Below, in pieces: positions 1 to 9,021 of a stretch of DNA of 64,000 nt. Below the pieces are notes generated by a model. It was not told where the DNA came from. It did no database searches and worked only from the letters and a program-made list of their open reading frames with translations. Source of the DNA: Dokdonella_A ginsengisoli. GTDB lineage: Bacteria; Pseudomonadota; Gammaproteobacteria; Xanthomonadales; Rhodanobacteraceae. The stretch lies in the NCBI RefSeq assembly GCF_042652785.1, contig NZ_JBHSHD010000006.1, positions 365,481 to 429,480 of the forward strand, read 5' to 3'. Each line of letters starts with the position of its first letter. Within the stretch, counting starts at the first letter, position 1. Position numbers and translations under genes: made by a program.

Positions 1-1
1 G

Positions 2-61
2 GCCGCCTGCCTGAGCGGCGTCTACCGCGCGCGTCTGGACGAGCTTTCGACCGAGCCGTGA
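2..61 (+). CDS. C-terminal tail of an unidentified protein (partial)
   Basis: The first 60 bases are open in one plus-strand frame and end in TGA at 59-61, encoding a 19-residue tail that ends in ELSTEP. Codon third positions are G/C rich like the real genes nearby, and a hairpin with a T-run follows about 100 bp later. The start lies outside the window, so no family can be assigned. It could be a chance open frame, but the position before a terminator fits a gene end. Confidence 0.45.
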   Translation, partial: AACLSGVYRARLDELSTEP

Positions 62-162
62 AGACGGCCATTCGGGCACTCGTTCAGCTGGCGTTTGCTG
101 CGGCGCGGAACTTCCGCGTCATCGACCGGTCATATCCATCAGTTTCATTCACACTCCAATTG

Positions 163-196
163 GCGCCGTTGCGGCAACGCGCGGCGCTTTTTTTTT
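163..196 (+). terminator. Intrinsic terminator
   Basis: A GCGCCG arm at 163-168 pairs with CGGCGC at 182-187, with a TTGC/GCAA inner helix, followed directly by nine T residues (188-196). This is a standard rho-independent terminator for plus-strand transcription and probably ends the transcript of the gene whose tail is at 2-61. Confidence 0.75.
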
Positions 197-237
197 GCGA
201 TCGTCCCTGATCGCCTCGGTCGGGAAGAGTCGCGACC

Positions 238-305
238 AAGGAAAGTGGATCCGAGCTGCGGATGGTCCAACGCGGCCGTCCTTGGCCGCACTTTTCAAGT
301 GAAGC
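238..305. repeat. 68-bp imperfect repeat, copy 1
   Basis: This 68-bp segment aligns without gaps to 376-443 with about 58 identical positions. Its core is a hairpin in which GCGGCC pairs with GGCCGC around a six-base loop, followed by ACTTTTCAA. The copies are 138 bp apart in the same orientation. It resembles palindromic interspersed elements of gammaproteobacterial intergenic regions. It could also be a terminator or attenuator duplicated locally. Confidence 0.7.
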
Positions 306-375
306 ATTCGCCTTCGCATGCTTTGGGTTCGGGGTAGATGCCGGTGGCGCCGGTCGGGCGGGAAGGGACGTGATG

Positions 376-443
376 AAGGAAAATGGATCCCTGCTGCGGA
401 CGGTTCGACGCGGCCATCCGTGGCCGCACTTTTCAAATGGAGC
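376..443. repeat. 68-bp imperfect repeat, copy 2
   Basis: Second copy of the element at 238-305, in direct orientation. The palindromic arms GCGGCC and GGCCGC are fully conserved while loop bases differ, and the conserved ACTTTTCAA follows. Stem conservation with loop divergence suggests that the folded form is maintained, either as RNA or as a protein target. Confidence 0.7.
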
Positions 444-570
444 AGAGGCGTGGATCACCGCTGGTTCTTGCAGGGCATGAACATCGGTTCATCGGCGCTT
501 GTGGTTTCGCGCGGCTGCCGTATTTCCCATTCGCGGCGTCGTGCCGCGCCAATCAGAAAAGGATGAAACC

Positions 571-1353
571 ATGCGACTCGACGGAAAAGTGGCGATCGTG
601 ACCGGCGCGGCCAGCGGCATCGGCAAGCGCATCGCCGAGGTCTATGCGGACGCCGGTGCGGCCGTCGCCATCGCCGACATCAACCTGGAGGCGGCCAACG
701 CGACCGCGCAGGAACTGGCGGCGAAAGGCGCCCGCGCGTTCGGCGTGAAGATGGACGTGACCAGCGAGCAGGAAGTCGACGACGGCGTCGCCGCGGTGGT
801 CAAGCAGTTCGGCCAGGTCGACATCCTGGTTTCCAACGCCGGCATCCAGATCGTCAATCCGGTCGACAAGTTCGCCTACGCGGACTGGAAGAAGCTGATG
901 GCGATCCACGTCGACGGCGCGTTCCTGACCACCCGCGCCTGCCTGCGCGCGATGTACGAGCGCGGCAAGGGCGGCGCGATCATCTACATGGGGTCGGTGC
1001 ATTCCAAGGAAGCGTCGAAGCTGAAGGCGCCCTACGTCGCCGCCAAGCACGCACTGATCGGCCTGGCCAAGGTCGTCGCCAAGGAAGGCGCCGAGCACGG
1101 CGTGCGTGCGAACGTGATCTGCCCGGGCTTCGTGCGCACGCCGCTGGTGGAGAAGCAGATTCCCGAGCAGGCCAAGGAATTGGGCATCTCCGAGGCCGAA
1201 GTGGTCAAGAACGTCATGCTGAAGGAGACGGTCGACGGCGAATTCACGACGGTCGACGACGTCGCCGCCGCGGCGCTGTTCTTCGCCGGCTTCGAAACCA
1301 ACGCGCTGACCGGGCAGAGCCTCGTCGTCAGCCACGGCTGGTTCATGCAATGA
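571..1353 (+). CDS. bdhA: 3-hydroxybutyrate dehydrogenase (SDR family)
   Basis: A 260-residue short-chain dehydrogenase. It probably oxidises D-3-hydroxybutyrate to acetoacetate with NAD, a cytoplasmic step in using polyhydroxybutyrate or ketone bodies. The nucleotide-binding TGAASGIG is at residues 11-18, NAG at 89-91, the active-site Ser at 142, and YVAAK (Tyr155, Lys159) completes the classical SDR set. The stretch around HSKEASKLKAPYVAAKH and the Leu/Gln-rich lid near 190-215 are typical of the hydroxybutyrate dehydrogenase branch. Start chosen at ATG 571 because AAAAGGA lies 8-15 bases upstream and the SDR fold begins at residue 1. The end overlaps the next gene by four bases (ATGA), implying translational coupling with the patatin. 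Substrate is inferred from family and neighbour. Confidence 0.88.
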   Translation: MRLDGKVAIVTGAASGIGKRIAEVYADAGAAVAIADINLEAANATAQELAAKGARAFGVKMDVTSEQEVDDGVAAVVKQFGQVDILVSNAGIQIVNPVDKFAYADWKKLMAIHVDGAFLTTRACLRAMYERGKGGAIIYMGSVHSKEASKLKAPYVAAKHALIGLAKVVAKEGAEHGVRANVICPGFVRTPLVEKQIPEQAKELGISEAEVVKNVMLKETVDGEFTTVDDVAAAALFFAGFETNALTGQSLVVSHGWFMQ

Positions 1354-2636
1354 GCGGGCGACGCGCGCGCGGCGCGGCGACGCGCCGGACCGCCGGAGGG
1401 CGCGCGGTACGCGAGACAGCCGCCCCGCCGCGGCGCACGAAGACCAAGCCGGCCGGCAGTCCGGCCGCCGGCGCACAGGACTACCAGATCGTCGCCCTCG
1501 TGCTGCAGGGCGGCGGCGCGCTGGGTTCGTACCAGTGCGGCGTCTACGAGGGCATGCACGCGGCCGGCGTCCGCCCGAACTGGTTCGCCGGCACCTCGAT
1601 CGGCGCGATCAACGCGGCGATTCTCGCCGGCAACGCGCCGGAGCATCGCGTCGAACGCCTGCGCGAGTTCTGGAACACGATCTGCGAACCGGTCGGCTCT
1701 TACGGGCCCGCCGCCGCGGTGGTGCGCAGCGCGCTGGCGTGGCTGCCGGCCAGCCATGCGCTGGCGGCCTGGGCCAATACGGTCGGCGCGTTCGGTGCGC
1801 TCACCTACGGCCAGCGCGGCTTCTTCAGTCCGCGCGCGCAGCCGCCGTTCCTGTTCCGCGACGGCAGCGCGAAGGCGACCAGCTTCTACGACACCGCGCC
1901 GCTGAAGGCATCGCTGGAGCGCTTCGTCGACTTCGACCGCATCAACGACGACGACGGCGTGCGCCTGTCGATCGGCGCGACCAATGTCGCCAACGGCAAC
2001 TTCCGCTACTTCGACTCGACCCGCGATCGCATCCGGCCCGAGCACGTGATGGCCTCCGGCGCGCTGCCGCCGGCGTTCCCGGCGGTGGAGGTCGACGGCG
2101 AGGCGTACTGGGACGGCGGCCTGGTCTCCAACACGCCGCTGGACCACGTGCTGACCAGCACGCCGCGCCGCGACAGCCTGGTGTTCCAGGTCGACCTGTG
2201 GAGCGCGCGCGGCGATCTGCCCAGGACGCTGATGGACGTGCTCGAACGGCAGAAGGACGTGCAGTTCTCCAGCCGCACCCGCTTCGGCACCGACGCGGTC
2301 GCGCGCCTGCAGAGACTGCGCAACGCGATCGGCGAACTGCTGCGCGAGGTGCCCAAGGAGCGCCGCGCGCCGGAACTGATGGACGCGCTGGAGCCGTGGA
2401 TCTGCGATCGCGTGTTCAATATCGTGCACCTGATCTACCAGGCCAAGCCGTACGAGGAGCAGTTCAAGGACTACGCGTTCGGCTACGGCACGATGCAGGA
2501 GCACTGGGCGGCGGGGCTGGCCGACATGCAGCAGACGCTCGAGCACCCGGAATTCTTCGCCAGGCCCGATCCGGGCGTCGGCGCGGTCACGCACGACGTG
2601 CACCGCCTCGTCGCGGCGAAGCGGCGCAAGCGGTAG
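1350..2636 (+). CDS. Patatin-like phospholipase with DUF3734-type C-terminus
   Basis: A 428-residue patatin-fold serine lipase or acyl hydrolase. Residues 1-42 are basic and disordered. The patatin domain begins with the oxyanion loop QGGGALGSYQ at 53-62, then GTSIG at 81-85 carrying the nucleophile Ser83, and the partner aspartate in WDGG (Asp255). The region after about 280 resembles the DUF3734 tail found in this subgroup. It acts on lipid or polyester ester bonds and has no signal peptide. The ATG overlaps the TGA of the hydroxybutyrate dehydrogenase, so the two are probably one operon. A role in polyhydroxyalkanoate or membrane lipid turnover is an inference from this pairing. Confidence 0.85.
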   Translation: MSGRRARGAATRRTAGGRAVRETAAPPRRTKTKPAGSPAAGAQDYQIVALVLQGGGALGSYQCGVYEGMHAAGVRPNWFAGTSIGAINAAILAGNAPEHRVERLREFWNTICEPVGSYGPAAAVVRSALAWLPASHALAAWANTVGAFGALTYGQRGFFSPRAQPPFLFRDGSAKATSFYDTAPLKASLERFVDFDRINDDDGVRLSIGATNVANGNFRYFDSTRDRIRPEHVMASGALPPAFPAVEVDGEAYWDGGLVSNTPLDHVLTSTPRRDSLVFQVDLWSARGDLPRTLMDVLERQKDVQFSSRTRFGTDAVARLQRLRNAIGELLREVPKERRAPELMDALEPWICDRVFNIVHLIYQAKPYEEQFKDYAFGYGTMQEHWAAGLADMQQTLEHPEFFARPDPGVGAVTHDVHRLVAAKRRKR

Positions 2637-2675
2637 CAGGCTGCGCCGCGCCGGCAAGCGCGCGATGATGGCGCC

Positions 2676-3017
2676 ATGACGACCGACTTCATCGCGCGCC
2701 TGCGCGCCCAGATCGGCGGTCCGCGCGACGGCGCGCTGCTGCGCTTCTCGCTCGGCCAGGCCCTGCTCGGCAACGGCGACGCCGCCGGCGCCGCGGTCGC
2801 ACTGCGCGAGGCGGTCGCGTTCGATGCGGAGTATTCGGCGGCGTGGAAGCTGCTCGGCCGCGCGCTGGCCGACAGCGGTGCCCCGGTCGCGGCGGCGGCG
2901 GCCTTCGAGCGCGGCATCGACGTCGCGCAGCGGCGCGGCGACGTGCAGGCGGCGAAGGAGATGGGCGTGTTCCTGAAGCGGCTGAAGGCCGCCGGCGAGT
3001 CGGGCGGGTCGGCCTAG
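2676..3017 (+). CDS. Small tetratricopeptide-repeat protein
   Basis: A 113-residue protein of almost pure TPR-like helix pairs. The first pair spans roughly residues 20-53 (RFSLGQALLGNGDAAGAAVA) and the second 54-88 (AAWKLLGRALADSGAPVAAA), followed by a third helix and a Gly/Ser tail. It has no signal peptide or catalytic motif, so a protein-protein scaffold role is likely. It starts 39 bp after the patatin on the same strand and could be the third gene of that operon. Its stop overlaps the stop of the convergent acyltransferase gene by four bases. Confidence 0.75.
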   Translation: MTTDFIARLRAQIGGPRDGALLRFSLGQALLGNGDAAGAAVALREAVAFDAEYSAAWKLLGRALADSGAPVAAAAAFERGIDVAQRRGDVQAAKEMGVFLKRLKAAGESGGSA

Positions 3018-3925
3018 CCGCGTCCGCGGGCGGCCAGCAGTTCGTCCACCAGTTGGGTCGGCCAGCGCTTGTACGACCACTGGTACTGCGCGAAGGCGAG
3101 CTGCACGCAGTCCTCGACGCCGCGGTTCAGCGCGGCGCAGGCGCGCTCGAGGTCGGGATCCATCAGCTCCGCCGGCGCCGGCAGGAAATGCAGGCGGAAG
3201 CCCGCGCCGCGCGGCAGGCGTTCGACGAAGCTGTACAGCACGCAGGCGCCGGTGCGCTGGGCCAGCCGCGGCAGCAGCACCATCGTCGCCGCCGGCACGC
3301 CGAAGAACGGCGCCGCCACGCCTTCGCCGGCGCGCGGCTGCTGGTCCGGCAGGATGCCGACGACGCCGCCGGCACTCAGGCGCTTGTACAGCGTGCGCAC
3401 GCCGGCGCCCTCGGCGCGCACCTGCTCGACCGGCAGCGCGCCGCGCACCTTCAGCAGCAGCGGTTCGACGAAGTCGTGGCGCGGCGCGCGGTACAGGATG
3501 GCCAGCGGGGTGCGGCTGGCGAGCCAGTAGTTCAGCAGTTCCCAGCAGCCCAGGTGCGGGGCGGCCACGATCAGGCCGCGCCCGGCGGCGAGCGCCTCGT
3601 GGAACAGCGCCTCGCCGCGCGTCTCGCGGATCAGGGCCAGCGCGTCGGCCGGGTCGCTGCCCCAGATCTTGGCGATCTCGCAGAACGACTTGCCGGTCTC
3701 GATCGCCGCCTCGCGGCAGCGCGCGTGTCTGGTTTGGGTGCCGTCCTGCGTTAGTACCAGGGACAGGTTGCGGTCGATGATGCGACGCGTGCGCCCCGGA
3801 ATCCGCCAGAGCAGGCGACCGAGCAGCGCACCGAACGCGTGCAGCAGCGACAGCGGCAGGCGGGCGCCGAGACGCAGGCTGCCGTAGAGCAGCGCGACCG
3901 GCCAGGCGAGAGGGGGCGATTTCAT
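3014..3925 (-). CDS. LpxL/HtrB-family lysophospholipid or lipid A acyltransferase
   Basis: A 303-residue inner-membrane-associated acyltransferase. The N-terminal hydrophobic segment (residues 8-40) anchors it, and the catalytic HX4E motif is at His124-Glu129 in APHLGCWEL. The Arg-rich IPGRTRRIIDRNL segment near 42-54 and the LPDQQP motif are typical of the LpxL/LpxM/LpxP superfamily. Members transfer secondary acyl chains to lipid A or acylate ornithine or glycerol lipids. The gene is convergent with the TPR protein and divergent from dtd. Which acyl acceptor is used cannot be told from sequence. Confidence 0.88.
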   Translation of the reverse strand: MKSPPLAWPVALLYGSLRLGARLPLSLLHAFGALLGRLLWRIPGRTRRIIDRNLSLVLTQDGTQTRHARCREAAIETGKSFCEIAKIWGSDPADALALIRETRGEALFHEALAAGRGLIVAAPHLGCWELLNYWLASRTPLAILYRAPRHDFVEPLLLKVRGALPVEQVRAEGAGVRTLYKRLSAGGVVGILPDQQPRAGEGVAAPFFGVPAATMVLLPRLAQRTGACVLYSFVERLPRGAGFRLHFLPAPAELMDPDLERACAALNRGVEDCVQLAFAQYQWSYKRWPTQLVDELLAARGRG

Positions 3926-4014
3926 GGCGGCGGCGATTGTAGCGACCGTACCGGACGCATTGACCGCATCGCGGGACGTCGGGGACGATGTCCCGCCCGG
4001 CCGCGGAGTCCGCC

Positions 4015-4455
4015 ATGATCGCCCTGATCCAGCGCGTCAGCCAGGCGCGCGTCGACGTCGACGGCGCCACGGTCGGCGCGATCGGCTGCGGCCTGCTGGC
4101 GCTGATCGGCGTGCAGCCCGGCGACGGGCAGGCGCAGACGCAGCGCCTGCTCGAGCGCGTGCTCGGCTATCGCGTCTTCGCCGACGCGCAGGGACGCATG
4201 AACCGCTCGCTGGCCGAGGTCGGCGGCGGCCTGCTGCTGGTCTCGCAGTTCACCCTCGCCGCGGATACGCGCTCGGGCATGCGCCCGGGATTCTCGACCG
4301 CCGCCGTCCCGGCCGAAGCCGAACGCTGGTTCAACCGCTTGGTCGAACTCGCCCGGGCGCGCCATCCGGGGGTGGAAACCGGCCGCTTCGGTGCCCATAT
4401 GCAGGTGCATCTCGTCAACGACGGACCGGTGACGTTCCGCCTCGAGGCGAACTGA
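4015..4455 (+). CDS. dtd: D-aminoacyl-tRNA deacylase
   Basis: A 146-residue cytoplasmic proofreading enzyme that removes D-amino acids (and glycine mischarged on tRNA-Ala) from tRNA. The hallmark SQFT at 77-80 and NDGPVTF at 135-141, holding the cross-subunit Gly-cisPro pair, are intact, and the length matches the family. An upstream in-frame ATG at 3988 exists, but the family begins with MIALIQRV, and ATG 4015 has GGAG seven bases upstream, so 4015 is preferred. It is divergent from the acyltransferase and upstream of rpoD. Confidence 0.95.
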   Translation: MIALIQRVSQARVDVDGATVGAIGCGLLALIGVQPGDGQAQTQRLLERVLGYRVFADAQGRMNRSLAEVGGGLLLVSQFTLAADTRSGMRPGFSTAAVPAEAERWFNRLVELARARHPGVETGRFGAHMQVHLVNDGPVTFRLEAN

Positions 4456-4668
4456 GCGGACGACCGCGGCATGAAGGCCGCCCGATCCGCGAGGGATGGT
4501 CGCGAATGCAAGAATTCGTGTCGGGCGCGGCGGGAAGCACGCGCCGCCGAGGCCGTCCGCCCGCCTGACCGGGCACCGGCCGGGCCCGCTGGAGCCGCCC
4601 GCCGGACCGCCCTTGACGCGGCTCCTATACTTTCTTTCCTTTGCCGTACAGAGCTACCGGAACCTCAC

Positions 4669-6507
<1,839 letters not shown>

Positions 6508-6531
6508 CCGGTCGAAGGTAGACACGCATGG

Positions 6532-6559
6532 AAGGGCGGGCCTTGGCCCGCCCTTTTTT
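6532..6559 (+). terminator. Intrinsic terminator of rpoD
   Basis: A perfect nine-base-pair stem, GGGCGGGCC (6534-6542) with GGCCCGCCC (6545-6553) around a TT loop, is followed by six T residues. The AA before the stem makes it partly bidirectional, so it may also stop the convergent small gene at 6580-6951. Confidence 0.92.
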
Positions 6560-6579
6560 CTTGGGCGACGGACCCGCGC

Positions 6580-6951
6580 TCAGTCGACGTCGTAGAAGAA
6601 CTGCTCGCGCACGATCTTGCCGTCGCGCACCTGGTACACGCAGATCTCGCGCATGTCGACGCGGCCGCGTCCCTTGAACGTGGCGTCCATCGTCATCACC
6701 AGCGAGAACCAGTTGCCGGTCACGATCGGGTCGCCGACGCTGCCGCCGTGCATCGCTTCGATGGTCGCGTTGAACTGGCGGCCCTTTTCGCGAATCGCCT
6801 CCAGGCCGCGTGTGTCGCGCGCCATGTCCGGCGGCAGGCCGTCCATTTCGATGCTGACGGCGTCGTCGGCGTAGAGCTCGTCCTGCGCCTGTTCGTACTT
6901 GCCCTGACGACACAGTTCGACGAGGCGTCGGGCGATGGCTTCAGTGTTCAT
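6580..6951 (-). CDS. SnoaL/NTF2-like fold protein
   Basis: A 123-residue protein with the cone-shaped NTF2/SnoaL fold. An N-terminal helix pair (MNTEAIARRLVELCRQGKYEQA) is followed by a curved sheet with DAVSIEMDG, the GNWFSLVMTMDATFKGRG strand pair, and the terminal YQVRDGKIVREQFFYD strand. The last motif is characteristic of SnoaL-like polyketide cyclase-related proteins, many of which have no known reaction. The longer frame to 7041 is not used, because AAGGAGTG lies directly upstream of ATG 6951. It is convergent with rpoD. Confidence 0.82.
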   Translation of the reverse strand: MNTEAIARRLVELCRQGKYEQAQDELYADDAVSIEMDGLPPDMARDTRGLEAIREKGRQFNATIEAMHGGSVGDPIVTGNWFSLVMTMDATFKGRGRVDMREICVYQVRDGKIVREQFFYDVD

Positions 6952-7063
6952 CTGCACACTCCTTGCGAGGGGAGCGGCAGCGTAGGCGAGGGCTGCTGAC
7001 AACGGACTGTCAGCAGGGTGGAAGGCTGGCGAGCGTGCCATGCCTCGCCTATGATCGGCGCAC

Positions 7064-7375
7064 GGGCCTATAGCTCAATGGTTAGAGCAGGGGACTCATC
7101 GAAAAGGTGTCGCCGCGGCGAAAGCTGCGGACGAGAACGGGATGAATTCAGGGAACCCTTCACGGTTCGGCCGATGGCAACCCTGAGCCGAGCCGGCGGT
7201 ACACCGCCGGAAGGTGCAGAGACTACCTGAGGGCTGCAGCGCCCTTGATCACAGGCTAGAGCGTCCCGCACCCCACCAGCGCGAGCTGCGGGTGAAGAGA
7301 TAGTCCGCGCCGGCCGGAAACGACCGGATCACGCGAATCCCTTGGTTCCAGGTTCGAGTCCTGGTGGGCCCACCA
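7064..7375 (+). tRNA. tRNA-Ile(CAU), interrupted by a group I intron
   Basis: Exon 1 is 7064-7099 and exon 2 is 7336-7375, giving a 76-nt tRNA with encoded CCA. The acceptor stem GGGCCTA pairs with TGGGCCC at 7365-7371 (one G-T pair). The D arm is GCTC/GAGC, the anticodon stem GGGGA pairs with TCCCT, and the T arm CCAGG/CCTGG has loop TTCGAGT. The anticodon CAT is at 7097-7099. A CAU anticodon with this body matches the minor tRNA-Ile in which C34 becomes lysidine (needing TilS) to read AUA, rather than tRNA-Met. The intron lies right after anticodon position 36, so unspliced transcripts cannot work. Confidence 0.93.
7100..7335 (+). ncRNA. Group I self-splicing intron (IC3-like) in the tRNA-Ile anticodon loop
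   Basis: 236 nt with no reading frame for an endonuclease. P1 forms between exon bases CATC (7097-7100) and GGTG (7106-7109), placing the conserved U-G wobble at the 5' splice site (T7099 with G7107) and a GAAAA loop. P4 pairs TCAGGG (7148-7153) with CCCTGA (7181-7186), and AA joins the core helices. P7 pairs GACTA (7221-7225) with TAGTC (7301-7305) inside the typical AGAGACTA and AGATAGTCC blocks. The last intron base is G7335 (omega G). Site, size and P1 logic match the known Azoarcus tRNA-Ile ribozyme. Confidence 0.92.
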
Positions 7376-7550
7376 GTTTTCCGGCCGGATCGCGCCGGTG
7401 TGGAAAGAATGGAATCGCCCGGCCTCGCCAGGCGGGCTGCCGATCGCCACCGGAGCCGAGCCGAAGAAAGCTCGCTCGCGATCCGCGGCATTTGCCAACG
7501 ACGGGAAGCGGCCCACGGCCCTTCGCTCAGCCACGCCGTAGAAGGCGGAG

Positions 7551-7835
7551 TTACTTCGAGCTCTTCGATCGGCGCCTGGACTTCGCGTCTTGTTCGGCGA
7601 TGAGACCCTGCAGGTACGTTATCCCTTCCTCTTCCGGGAAGAAGGCGACCACGTCGGCGACGCTCAATCCGTAGCGCTCGCGCAATGCGAGGAATTCCGC
7701 CCGCGCTCGAAGCAGACGGGCTCGCCCGGATTCCTTCATCGGCGTGCGCTCCACCTTGTCCGGGCTGGCGTTCTTGCGATCCAGTGCCGCGAGTTCCTCC
7801 TGGAACTGGCGAAAGTCGTAGGTATTGGGTTTCAT
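7551..7835 (-). CDS. Small basic hypothetical protein
   Basis: A 94-residue protein of unrecognised family. It has two predicted helices (FRQFQEELAALDR and GRARLLRARAEFLALRERYG), then GLSVADVVAFFPEEEG and a Lys/Arg/Ser-rich tail (KSRRRSKSSK). Such a coiled basic layout is seen in small nucleoid-type proteins, but the H-NS DNA-binding motif is absent, so no function is assigned. Neither candidate start (7835 or 7862, which adds nine residues) has a good ribosome binding site. The shorter form is used because the extra residues look unstructured. It stands alone between the tRNA and the LysR gene. Confidence 0.55.
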   Translation of the reverse strand: MKPNTYDFRQFQEELAALDRKNASPDKVERTPMKESGRARLLRARAEFLALRERYGLSVADVVAFFPEEEGITYLQGLIAEQDAKSRRRSKSSK

Positions 7836-7991
7836 GGGAAGGCGGGGTGAGCGACCGCTCATTTTGACACGTGCGTGGGTATCCGCTGCTTCTTTGCCTG
7901 CTGCCCGGGGCGGCGCGATGTCGTCGCCGCGCTGCGGCTGGAGAGTGCAAGGCCCAAAGCAGACATGCGCGGTTCTCTACCTGCCCGATGA

Positions 7992-8843
7992 TCAGTTCGC
8001 AAGCCGCGCGATCACCAGATCGAGCAATGTCCGAAGGCGAGCCAGTCGACGCAGATCCCGGTGATAACCGACCCATGTATCACGGCCTGGCGGCTCGGTG
8101 CCCAAGTCGATCCGTTCGATGCCAGCGGTGGCATCAGCCAACGGAATCGGCAGTACCGCAATACCCACGCCGTGAGCGCACATCTTGGCCTGCACGTCGC
8201 GGCTGTTGCTGCGGAAAACCGTGCGCGCTTTCGGCAACATCGTTTGCAGCCAGCTGTCGTCGGGTACCCCTGCGAACGCGGCGTCCAGCGCCAGCAACGC
8301 ACTGCCGGTGCCATCGCCCGCCATCGGATGGGCGATTCCCCGGCGCAGGTAGGCGCCATAGCGCATGTGCAACAACTTTCGTGAGACGACGTCAGGCTCA
8401 TCGAATGGCCTGATGCGGAACGCCACATCGGCCTCGCGACGGGAAAGGCTCAGGAAGCGCGCATCTGTCAGCAACTCGATCTTGACCTGGGGATGCAGGA
8501 TAGAAAACTCCGCAAGCACCGGCGTGAGGATATGTGCGCCGAACCAATCCGACGAGGTGATTCGCAGCAGGCCTTCGAGTTGCTGCGTTTGCCCCACAAG
8601 CCGACGCTCAATTGCGAGCGCTTCCCCTTCCATGCGTTCGGCATGACCCAGCAGGGTGGAGCCTTCGTTGGTTAGGACGAAACCGTCCTTGGTCCGCTGG
8701 AAAAGCTTGTGTCCGAGCGCGTCTTCCAGGACGCGCAATCGTCGACCCATGGTTGGCTGCGTTTGCGCCAGTTTCCGGGCGGCGGCACCCAGCGTTCCTT
8801 CCCGGGCAATGGCCAGAAAGATGCGTAAATCGCTCCATTCCAT
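7992..8843 (-). CDS. LysR-family transcriptional regulator
   Basis: 283 residues. The winged helix-turn-helix is at 3-60 (LRIFLAIAREGTLGAAARKLAQTQPTMGRRLRVLE), followed by the linker helix and a periplasmic-binding-like effector domain (about 90-280). The effector region belongs to the CrgA/AaeR-like branch without a recognisable ligand motif. It is transcribed divergently from the CPBP protease gene with a 178-bp spacer that contains a small inverted repeat, so autoregulation and control of the protease-cupin pair are plausible but inferred. Confidence 0.9.
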   Translation of the reverse strand: MEWSDLRIFLAIAREGTLGAAARKLAQTQPTMGRRLRVLEDALGHKLFQRTKDGFVLTNEGSTLLGHAERMEGEALAIERRLVGQTQQLEGLLRITSSDWFGAHILTPVLAEFSILHPQVKIELLTDARFLSLSRREADVAFRIRPFDEPDVVSRKLLHMRYGAYLRRGIAHPMAGDGTGSALLALDAAFAGVPDDSWLQTMLPKARTVFRSNSRDVQAKMCAHGVGIAVLPIPLADATAGIERIDLGTEPPGRDTWVGYHRDLRRLARLRTLLDLVIARLAN

Positions 8844-8878
8844 GCGAAATCGGCTGCCGACGTGGTGTGATTGTTCGC

Positions 8879-8892
8879 ATGCAATTATGCAT
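8879..8892. promoter_or_regulatory. Candidate LysR operator
   Basis: ATGCA (8879-8883) and TGCAT (8888-8892) form an inverted repeat around ATTA in the AT-richest part of the divergent spacer between the LysR gene and the CPBP gene. The short arms make this a weak candidate. Confidence 0.35.
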
Positions 8893-9021
8893 GATCGCCA
8901 TGCCGATATGTCTATTTGCGTGCACTATTGACTGACCTAGCATGCGGGACACGGGTTGCGACTCGGGCTATCCCGCGTCGCGATATCCCGGTCATCCATG
9001 GGACAGACGCAGGAGCTCACC

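Larger units (their letters stand above)
62..570. other. Gene-poor spacer with terminator and repeated element
   Basis: About 500 bp without a convincing gene. It holds an intrinsic terminator near 163-196, two copies of a 68-bp repeat (238-305 and 376-443), and the leader of the 3-hydroxybutyrate dehydrogenase gene with an AAAAGGA ribosome binding site just before 571. Several short overlapping open frames exist on both strands, but none shows a ribosome binding site or coherent codon use. Confidence 0.6.

Noticed and set aside
84..601. Several overlapping 70-125-codon frames in the first spacer
   Set aside because: They overlap one another on both strands, cover the repeated element, and lack start signals.
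1032..4070. 1,012-codon minus-strand open frame
   Set aside because: Crosses four well-supported genes in other frames and has no coherent domain.
4613..4631. TTGACG and TATACT hexamers upstream of rpoD
   Set aside because: They are only seven bases apart, so they cannot be the -35 and -10 of one sigma-70 promoter. TATACT may be a -10, but no matching -35 is evident.
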